Shown: piece after piece, positions 1-5,737 of the stretch | How the letters are laid out: each line of letters begins with the position of its first letter | How positions within the stretch are numbered: position 1 is the first letter of the stretch | Source: Lachnospiraceae bacterium | GTDB lineage: Bacteria; Bacillota; Clostridia; Lachnospirales; Lachnospiraceae | Assembly: GCA_004557975.1 (NCBI GenBank) | Contig: SFEV01000080.1 | Location: forward strand, 1 to 10,073 | Reading direction: 5' to 3' | DNA length: 10,073 nt | Notes under the pieces: generated by a model | The model's input: the letters and a program-made list of their open reading frames with translations, nothing else | Database searches by the model: none | Told to the model about the DNA's origin: nothing | Position numbers and translations under genes: made by a program

Positions 1-1997
1 CAGGATCAGGCTGTCTGCAATTTCCTGCAGCATCCCGTCCGTGGTGCGGTATGCGCGGATCTTCACCTTGTAAATCTTATTCGGGTTCAGTTTTTTGCCT
101 TTCAGCTTCGTAAACGTACAGCTTACTTTTCCGTTTTTCGTCACAGTCTTTGCAAGCGTCTTACCGTTCAAAGGTTTTCCGCATTCTACAGCATAGATAC
201 GGTATGTATCCGCATCCGGTACACCACTCCAGTTAACCTTCATGGTGCCGTTCTTCAGTGTCACGAAAAGATTCTGATTCAATACAGCGGAATTCTTCTC
301 GATCTGCTCTGCTGTGATCGGGGCTTCCGTCTCCGGTGCAGGTGAAGGTTCTGGTGCCGGTGCAGGTGCCGGTTCTGTTGCTGGTTCTGTTGTCGGCTCT
401 GTTTCAGGCTCCGGTGCCGGTTCTGTTTCAGGCTCCGTTTCAGGAATTTTCTCCGTCCATTTCGCATACAGCGTCACATCCGCTGTCACTGCTGTATTGA
501 AATCATATGCCTTCATGCATGTCTCATCTGTAAACCAGCCTTCGAAGGTATATCCTTCTCTGGTGGGATCCTCCGCGGGCTTCGTGGCCGTCTTTCCGTG
601 GGTTACTGTCTGAGGATATGCCTCACTGCCGCCGTTTGACTGGAAAGTTACGGTATACGTATTTTCCGTCCACTTTGCATACAACGTCATATTCTCTGTC
701 ACTGATGCATTGAAATCATATGCCTGCGTACATGCAGCATCCTTATACCAGCCGTCAAAGGTATAACCTTCTCTCGCCGGTGCTGTCGGCTCGGCAGCAT
801 TCTCACCGTATGCAACCGACTGTGATTCTACGGTACTGCCTCCGTTCGGCTGGAAGGTTACGGTATACTTGTTCTTCGTCCACTTTGCATACAGTGTCAT
901 ATCACTGGTTATCTCTTCGCTGAAATCAAACGACTGCGTGCAATCCTGATCCGTATACCAGCCTTCAAATGTATATCCCTCCCTGGCGGGATCTGCGGGC
1001 TTCACGGCTGTTTCACCATATACAACGTCCTGAGGAGCTACTGCGCTGCCGCCCCCTGTCTGGAAGGTCACTGTGTATGTCCTGTATCGGGCATATATTT
1101 CCATACTTTTATTAGCATCCCAGGTAATATTTACTGCAGTTCCCTCAATTTTATTTTTGAAGTCCGGGTCATAATAGAATCGTACTATATCTTTCTGAGT
1201 CAACTTTTTCAGTGGAATCTCACTAAGCGTCACCGACTGAATATTCCTGACAAGATAATCTGTATTCGTGGTCAACCCATCCCAAATCTCATATACAGTA
1301 AATGTTCCGTTACAATTCTCAGCCGTTATATCCGTGTAAACTGAAAGACTACTCTCCATCAGTCCACTGATAAAGTTCATCTTCGATCCATCAGACGCTC
1401 CACCAGACGATCCATCAGACGCTCCACCAGACGCTCCACCAGACGCTCCACCAGACGCTCCTGCTCCTCCCTGAAATACCGGATTTTTATCCGACATGAT
1501 GGTAAGAAACAATCCTGAAAAACACAGGTCATCACCACCTGGGTGCAAACCAGATATATTAGTACCAGGCCCACCTGTTCCGCTGACTTCTCCCTGTAAA
1601 ATCAGATTGACATTACCGCTAATTTTGATTGCATCTATTCCTTTGAACCTATCATACGAATATTGACCCTCAGCAACAATATTACGTAAAATCAAAGTTC
1701 CATCACCGGTGACACTGATGCAGCCATCTCCCATTGCTGAACTGACTATTTTACCCTGTCCATCCAGAATGACCGTTTCCCCACCCTTCAACGTAATTTC
1801 CAATGCGTCTTCGATATCCTTTTTCAGTTGATAAATGTTTTCCTCAGCATTTACATAAATATAATCTCCTATGTTACCCGGGTATCTGAACTTCACCTCA
1901 GCCGCCGACACCGAAACAGCACTTCCGAACAACGCCGTTATCAGCATCACCACCGTCAGCAGATAGCTGAGAAGTCTCTTTTTGTCATGATTCATTT
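1..1997 (-). CDS. Secreted InlB B-repeat surface protein, frameshifted near its start and cut by the left edge
   Basis: Likely a cell-surface or secreted adhesin-like protein. The reading frame is open without a stop from 1986 down to base 1. It encodes a basic, hydrophobic signal peptide (KRLLSYLL..., Ala-rich end SVSAA), a region with beta-helix-like short strands (VILDGQGKI, GTLILRNI), a Gly/Ser/Ala repeat, three InlB B repeats (Flg_new; each ends LYAKW), a Pro/Glu/Thr linker and an fnIII-like segment (MKVNWSGVPDADTYRIYAV). The good start, ATG at 1995-1997 with AGGAGG 10 bases upstream, is one base out of frame. As written it gives MNHDKKRDFSAIC and a stop, because the A run after GAC has 7 A; 8 A would give MNHDKKKRLLSYLL... 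No in-frame ATG precedes the signal peptide; the first is inside it, at 1945-1947. The C-terminal anchor, if any, lies outside the window. Domain reading is firm; whether the gene is expressed is open. Confidence 0.85.
319..444 (-). repeat. Pro/Glu/Thr/Ala-rich linker of the surface protein
   Basis: This low-complexity segment is built of PETE, PAPE, PTTE and PATE units and joins the last B repeat to the fnIII-like C-terminal part. Such acidic Pro-rich stretches are typical extended spacers in wall-associated proteins of Gram-positive bacteria. The opposite strand reads as a spurious Gly/Ser/Ala-rich frame because of the GGTTCTGTT/GGTGCCGGT pattern. Confidence 0.85.
457..1080 (-). repeat. Three tandem InlB B repeats (Flg_new) within the surface protein
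   Basis: There are three consecutive units of about 70-71 residues, at roughly 1080-880, 870-670 and 660-457. Each runs YTVTFQ-x-GG, then YGE or HGK, an REGYTF-x-GW box, a Tyr/Phe-rich stretch and a closing LYAKW. The third unit has one extra acidic residue in the PAEDPTREG segment. This is the Listeria-Bacteroides B-repeat fold of internalin-like proteins, usually a stalk or adhesion module. The copies are recognisable but diverged in DNA, so this is an old domain array rather than a recent duplication. Confidence 0.93.
1381..1461 (-). repeat. 12-bp tandem repeat encoding Gly-Gly-Ala-Ser / Ser-Asp-Gly-Ser units
   Basis: On the + strand the unit is agacgctccacc, repeated with variants such as agacgatccatc and cgatccatcaga. 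Read on the minus strand it gives GGAS and DGS units. The period is 12 bases, so changes in copy number keep the reading frame. Several copies are identical in DNA, which points to recent expansion or homogenisation. It lies between the N-terminal beta-helix-like part and the region leading to the B repeats, probably as a flexible linker. Confidence 0.88.
1978..1997 (-). other. Start-proximal A7 homopolymer frameshift in the surface-protein gene
   Basis: From the ATG the message reads ATG AAT CAT GAC, seven A, then GAGACTTCTC. In that frame translation ends after 13 codons. The 660-codon body needs AAG AGA CTT CTC, the -1 frame, which is reached with one extra A or by a -1 ribosomal slip on the A run. 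The run and the two frames are seen directly; the mechanism is inference. Confidence 0.8.
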
Positions 1998-2007
1998 ACA
2001 CATTTCC

Positions 2008-2013
2008 TCCTTT
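2008..2013 (-). promoter_or_regulatory. Strong ribosome binding site of the surface-protein gene
   Basis: AGGAGG on the minus strand lies 10 bases before the ATG at 1997-1995. It marks that ATG as the intended start, although the body of the gene is in another frame. The competing ATG at 1990-1988 lies 17 bases away and is also out of frame. Confidence 0.85.
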
Positions 2014-2048
2014 TCTTTTTCCGATATACATCCTGCATCAATATACAC

Positions 2049-2077
2049 ATCATACCATAATTTCACATTTCTGTACA
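2049..2077 (-). promoter_or_regulatory. Extended -10 promoter of the surface-protein gene
   Basis: The -35 is TGTACA at 2077-2072, followed by a 17-bp spacer and the -10 TATGAT at 2054-2049. TGG directly precedes the -10, giving an extended TGnTATGAT element. The predicted start near 2042 leaves a leader of about 45 bases before the ATG. The spacing is ideal; the -35 matches 4 of 6 consensus bases. Confidence 0.7.
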
Positions 2078-2078
2078 T

Positions 2079-2092
2079 CGGATAATTATCCG
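2079..2092. promoter_or_regulatory. 14-bp perfect palindrome next to the -35, candidate operator
   Basis: CGGATAATTATCCG is its own reverse complement and ends one base upstream of the -35 hexamer of the surface-protein promoter. The position suits an activator or a repressor bound as a dimer. The binding protein is unknown and no regulator gene is in the window. Confidence 0.45.
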
Positions 2093-2159
2093 TATCTTCA
2101 GTCATCTTCCTGAAATTTCCGGCTTTCGGGGCAAAAAAGATTATCTGCTTGATTCGGTG

Positions 2160-2190
2160 AAAAAGGGATGCTCCCCGTCGGAAGCACCCC
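2160..2190 (-). terminator. Rho-independent terminator of the ABC transporter operon
   Basis: On the minus strand the arms are GGGGTGCT and AGCATCCC, with one mismatch in the stem and a loop of about 10 bases. A run of five T follows. The hairpin begins 28 bases after the stop codon of the binding-protein gene. Confidence 0.8.
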
Positions 2191-2218
2191 TCAGAAACCC
2201 GGTCATTATTCTGATGTC

Positions 2219-3187
2219 TTATTTTACAAGAGAGAAGAAATCTGTCAGATCATCTGTCTCGCATTCGCCTTTTTCCATCCAGAAATCTGCCATATCCTGG
2301 CTGATGGCAAAAATTGATTTTTCGCTGCTCTCATCATTCAGGGAAGCATTCTCATCTCTTCCGTAGAATTCCAGACCGCTCACATCACTTGCCACATCCT
2401 CGGCCGTCACTTCCTCAAAGCCGCCTGCCATCATTTCGTAAGCTTCTTCGGGATTCTCATTGAGGAAATCCACTGCCTTATACCACGCCTCGGCCACTGC
2501 ATCGACCACCCCGGGATTTTCCTCTGCGAATTTCGTATTCACTACCAGGGAATCCAGAATGGTTTCCGGATAATCGGCACTTGTAACGAGAGCATGTGCA
2601 CCCTCCACGGATTCCAGAGCCTCTGACAGCTCCGGCTCCCACATAATGGCCGCATCCACATTGCCGCTCATAAATGCCAGTCCGGCTTCTGTCGTGTCGC
2701 CCATATCAATGACTTCGATATCTTCCTCTGACAGGCTGCTGCCGTTCTCCAGAGCTGTCAGGAAGAAGTAATAGGAGGACGCGGATTTGTCCAGAGCAAT
2801 CTTTTTCCCTGCCAGGTCATCCAGCGTGGCGATATCTGCGGTGGCTACCAGTCCGTCTGCACCCACAGAAGCATCCATGGTCAGCACGAAACGGCTGGTG
2901 GCTCCGTTTGCATACATTTTAATGTTCGGGTCCTGAGCCGTAGCCAGGAACTGTACGCTGCCCTGTGTGATCAGTGCCGCATAGGTGGATTCATCCTCGA
3001 TTACCTGGATATCCACGTTCAGTCCGGCCTCCTCAAAATAGCCCTGCTCCTGCGCGATAAACATGGGCGAATAGCCGGTCCAGGTACAGAAAGCCATGGT
3101 CACATCCGCAGTCTCTCCTGCAAAAGCAGTCAGGGAAGTGCACAGCAAAGCTGCCGGTAAAACAGTCAATAAACTTGATTTCTTCAT
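2219..3187 (-). CDS. ABC transporter substrate-binding protein, NitT/TauT (NMT1/SsuA-like) family
   Basis: A 322-residue extracytoplasmic ligand-binding protein for the importer encoded just upstream. It has an N-terminal export signal (MKKSSLLTVLPAALLCTSLTAFAG), then the family pattern near the mature N-terminus (YSPMFIAQEQGYFEEAGLNVDI), a mid-protein LDDLAGKKIAL segment, and AAIMWEPEL, typical of nitrate/sulfonate/taurine and HMP-precursor binding proteins. The start at 3187 is chosen because GAGGAGG lies 8 bases upstream; an in-frame ATG at 3208 lies before that site. The C-terminal half is strongly acidic. There is no convincing lipobox: Cys16 sits in ALLC, and AFA-GE looks like a type I signal peptidase site. 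The ligand cannot be read from sequence. The gene is last in the operon, 50 bp after the ATPase gene. Confidence 0.92.
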   Translation of the reverse strand: MKKSSLLTVLPAALLCTSLTAFAGETADVTMAFCTWTGYSPMFIAQEQGYFEEAGLNVDIQVIEDESTYAALITQGSVQFLATAQDPNIKMYANGATSRFVLTMDASVGADGLVATADIATLDDLAGKKIALDKSASSYYFFLTALENGSSLSEEDIEVIDMGDTTEAGLAFMSGNVDAAIMWEPELSEALESVEGAHALVTSADYPETILDSLVVNTKFAEENPGVVDAVAEAWYKAVDFLNENPEEAYEMMAGGFEEVTAEDVASDVSGLEFYGRDENASLNDESSEKSIFAISQDMADFWMEKGECETDDLTDFFSLVK

Positions 3188-3237
3188 AATCAATTCCTCC
3201 TCATACAATAATCATACCTTTTCTATGTGAACCGCAC

Positions 3238-4029
3238 TCAGCGGTCCATAGCTGCGTCATTGCTCTCCTTCCAGAGCATGTCCATAATCCTTTTCTTTGT
3301 CTCCAGAAACTCCGGCTGTACCAGAGAATTGTGGCTGCGCTCTCCCGGGAGCGAAACTTCAATGACTTCCCGGACCGTACCGGGTCTTCGGCTCATCACA
3401 TACACCCGCTGTCCCAGCAGCACTGCCTCATCAATGTCATGGGTAATGAACAGAATCGTAGTTCCCGTCCTGCGGCTGATCTCGGCCAGAAGCTCCTGCA
3501 TGACTACTCTGGTCTGAGCATCCAGAGCTCCGAACGGCTCATCCATCAGCAGGATCTCCGGTTCATTGGCCAGCGTTCTGGCAATGGCCACACGCTGCTT
3601 CATACCACCCGAGAGCTGCTTGGGCAATGCATTTTCAAAGCCTTTAAGGCCTACCAGCTCGATGTACTCCCGGGCAATTCTGGCCCGCTCGGGTGCTGCT
3701 ATTCCCTTCATTTTCAGACCGAACTCCACATTTTTCTGAACGGAAAGCCACGGGAACAGACTGTATCCCTGAAACACCATTCCTCTGTCTGCTCCGGGAC
3801 CGGTCACCGGCTTTCCTTCCAGCAGAACTTCTCCGGACGTGGCCGTATCCAGCCCGCCGATAATATTGATCAGTGTGGTTTTTCCGCATCCGGAAGGTCC
3901 CACAATCATGACGAATTCTGACTCTTTTACCTCCAGATTCACATCCCGGATGGCGGTAACCTCCTGCCCGCCTCCGCTCTCAAAGACTCTGGTCAGATTT
4001 TTCACCTGTAGTTTTATTTTCTTTTCCAT
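3238..4029 (-). CDS. ABC transporter ATP-binding protein, NitT/TauT (SsuB/TauB-like) family
   Basis: A 263-residue cytoplasmic ATPase that drives the neighbouring importer. Visible motifs are Walker A GPSGCGKT at residues 44-51, the Q-loop Gln87 in FQGYSLFPW, the signature LSGGM at 139-143, Walker B ILLMDEP at 159-165, the D-loop ALD and the switch His197 in THDIDEAV. The SLFPW stretch after the Q-loop is characteristic of the nitrate/sulfonate/taurine subfamily. The start at 4029 (MEKKIKLQV) has GGAG five bases upstream. A longer in-frame start at 4104 would overlap the permease gene and add a sequence with no family resemblance. The gap to the permease stop is 34 bp. All catalytic motifs are present. 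Confidence 0.95.
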   Translation of the reverse strand: MEKKIKLQVKNLTRVFESGGGQEVTAIRDVNLEVKESEFVMIVGPSGCGKTTLINIIGGLDTATSGEVLLEGKPVTGPGADRGMVFQGYSLFPWLSVQKNVEFGLKMKGIAAPERARIAREYIELVGLKGFENALPKQLSGGMKQRVAIARTLANEPEILLMDEPFGALDAQTRVVMQELLAEISRRTGTTILFITHDIDEAVLLGQRVYVMSRRPGTVREVIEVSLPGERSHNSLVQPEFLETKKRIMDMLWKESNDAAMDR

Positions 4030-4063
4030 CACTGCTCCAACTCTGCCGTAACACCGGCATGCT

Positions 4064-4888
4064 TTATTTTGTATCTGACAGACGATCCTGCCACGGTGCC
4101 ACAATCCTGGTGAGAATCCGGAAAATCCAGTCAGTCACCAGACCGATCAGGCCGATCAGAATCAGACCTGCAAAAATCGTATCCGTGGCCAGGTAGCGCT
4201 GTGAACGCAGAATAATATACCCCAGACCATTGCTGGCTGCCACCATTTCAGCCACCACCAGATACGTCCAGGCCCATCCTATCGTCAGGCGGAAATCATC
4301 CATGAGTCCCGGAAGAGCTGCCGGAAAAATCACTTCTTTATAAATCTGGAAGCGGTTGGTTCCCAGCGTTTTCGCCGCATTAATCATATTTTTATCCACG
4401 CTGGAAACCGTATCGCATATCATCAGAACCAGCTGGAAAAATGTTCCCAGAAAGATAATCGTATATTTCTGTGTCTCCCCGATCCCCAGATACAGCAGGG
4501 TCAGGGGAACCAGAGCTACCACCGGCAGGTATCTGGCAAATTCAATGATAGGCTGCACAAAAGCACAGAACTTCTTTGAGTTGGCCATCAGCATACCCAT
4601 CGGAAGCGCAATGACCACTGACCAGATCCATCCGATCAGTACCCGGGAGGTGGATTCCCAGCAGTTGGCCCACAGGGAGCCGTCTTGAGCCATGGAACCG
4701 ATCTTTTCCAGCACTGCAGTGGGCGAAGGCAGAAAGATTTCGCTGACCCAGCCGCCATAGGACCCCACACACCACAGAACAATGATCAGTACAAAACAGG
4801 TGAGCGACAGCATTTTCCCGCTGACATCTGTCTGCTTCTTTTTCTTCCCGCCGGACGGCTTTTTGTCATTTATTTTTAAATTATCCAT
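4064..4888 (-). CDS. ABC transporter permease, NitT/TauT (SsuC/TauC-like) family
   Basis: A 274-residue inner-membrane subunit with a Lys-rich cytoplasmic N-terminus (KKPSGGKKKKQ) and about six hydrophobic segments, starting with MLSLTCFVLIIVLWCVGS. The second half carries the EAA coupling loop (INAAKTLGTNRFQIYKEVIFPAALP region), which contacts the ATPase. IFLPSPTAVLEKI near the N-terminus and VAEMVAASNGLGYII near the C-terminus are typical of this family. It is the first gene of the operon. The start ATG at 4888-4886 has only a weak GAGAAAG ribosome site, about 38 bases below the predicted transcription start. Length and motifs are normal for the family. Confidence 0.94.
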   Translation of the reverse strand: MDNLKINDKKPSGGKKKKQTDVSGKMLSLTCFVLIIVLWCVGSYGGWVSEIFLPSPTAVLEKIGSMAQDGSLWANCWESTSRVLIGWIWSVVIALPMGMLMANSKKFCAFVQPIIEFARYLPVVALVPLTLLYLGIGETQKYTIIFLGTFFQLVLMICDTVSSVDKNMINAAKTLGTNRFQIYKEVIFPAALPGLMDDFRLTIGWAWTYLVVAEMVAASNGLGYIILRSQRYLATDTIFAGLILIGLIGLVTDWIFRILTRIVAPWQDRLSDTK

Positions 4889-4932
4889 ATCAGCTTTCTC
4901 ACTTTACTCTGGCAGTGTTTTACAACGAGACT

Positions 4933-4961
4933 ATATTACCTTATTACATTAAAAATGGCAA
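4933..4961 (-). promoter_or_regulatory. Sigma-70-type promoter of the ABC transporter operon
   Basis: The -35 is TTGCCA at 4961-4956, followed by a 17-bp spacer and the -10 TAATAT at 4938-4933. The predicted start near 4926 leaves a leader of about 38 bases, too short for a riboswitch. The rest of 4889-5069 holds this promoter and the terminator of the upstream unit; I see no gene there. Confidence 0.75.
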
Positions 4962-4983
4962 GCTGTTTTTTCTGTTTCCACGC

Positions 4984-5021
4984 AAAAAGAAGCTGCTGTA
5001 CCAGTCTCCCGGCACAGCAGC
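4984..5021 (-). terminator. Rho-independent terminator after the rhamnosidase/UroD-family unit
   Basis: A perfect 8-bp stem, GCTGCTGT at 5021-5014 and ACAGCAGC at 4999-4992 on the minus strand, has a 14-base loop and is followed by TTCTTTTTG. It separates the broken methyltransferase gene from the ABC operon promoter. Confidence 0.85.
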
Positions 5022-5069
5022 CTCCTCTATCCTCCGGTTTTTGCCGAAGTTTTCATTTTCCCGTCTTCT

Positions 5070-5730
5070 TTACTTCTGTTGATCGTGTGCGGCTCTGACC
5101 ATTGCCAGGACATTTTCCAGTGGTGCCGCAGGCGGAAGGTCGCAGCCCGGCATCATCACATAACCGCCGTCAGTGCCTGCGATTTCACCAAGTTTACTGC
5201 AGGTCTCATATACCTGCTCCGGCGTCATCATAAAGCTGCATCATGAAATTCTGCACGCCCATCATCATTCCGGCAAGAGTCAGCGGTGCTACACATGTGG
5301 CGCAGACCAGCTTCTCGTCCCCGAAATGCTTTTTCAGTGATTCAATCAGCCCTATGCTCACCGCATACTCTTTCTTCTGCTCCAGCTGCTCACACAGCTG
5401 ATCCACATCATATTTCTCAATATCGCCGATCTCATCCAGCGGAGCTTTGGTTACTTCAAAGGCCTGTCCTTTTTTGGCGCAGGAAATACTTCCTCCCATA
5501 ATCTCAAAAAGGAAATTAAACGCATGGATATTCGGATATACAATGTCCGACCGGAAATCATCAAAAGCCTTCTCCACGATTCCCGCACCGCAGTCGTCAA
5601 GGTCGAACATGTCTTTAAAGGACAGCCCGTTCTGTCTCAGAATCCATACGTATCCGTCGAGAACCGCAACGGGGAGACGCGGTGTCTCTTCAAAATTCAT
5701 TGCTCTCAATACAATCTCTTTACCTGTCAT
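5070..5730 (-). pseudogene. UroD/MtaA-family methyltransferase gene, broken by an internal deletion
   Basis: The family covers uroporphyrinogen decarboxylases and the related zinc-dependent corrinoid methyltransferases (MtaA/CmuA type). From ATG 5730-5728 the N-terminal part is intact (MTGKEIVLRAMNFEETPRLP through VCATCVAPLTLAG to QLYDD, about 169 residues) and then runs into a stop at 5208-5206. In another frame, 5228-5070 encodes the family's C-terminal end (MTPEQVYETCSKLGEIAG, GGYVMMPGCDLPPAAPLENV), ending in TAA. Together about 220 residues remain of a usual ~340. The missing third should carry the His-x-Cys zinc motif; only the PGCDLPP cysteine is left, so the product is almost certainly inactive. 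The gene starts 7 bp after the rhamnosidase stop and was probably cotranscribed with it. Its ribosome site is weak. Confidence 0.85.
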
Positions 5731-5737
5731 ATTTTCA

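Noticed and set aside
314..613. A + strand Gly/Ser/Ala-rich open frame
   Set aside because: It is the antisense of the Pro/Glu linker and third B repeat, with no ribosome site or domain.
1381..1470. Tandem repeat as a CRISPR array
   Set aside because: The period is 12 bases with no spacers, and it lies inside a coding frame.
1377..1574. A 65-codon minus-strand frame with repeated LVERLVERLMDR
   Set aside because: It is an out-of-frame reading of the 12-bp repeat; the GGAS frame is continuous with the rest of the surface protein.
4030..4104. Longer N-terminus for the ATPase (start at 4104)
   Set aside because: It would overlap the permease gene, lacks family similarity, and the start at 4029 has a ribosome site at normal spacing.
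4889..4932. Possible riboswitch before the NitT/TauT operon (for example TPP)
   Set aside because: The leader is only about 38 bases and lacks known riboswitch motifs.
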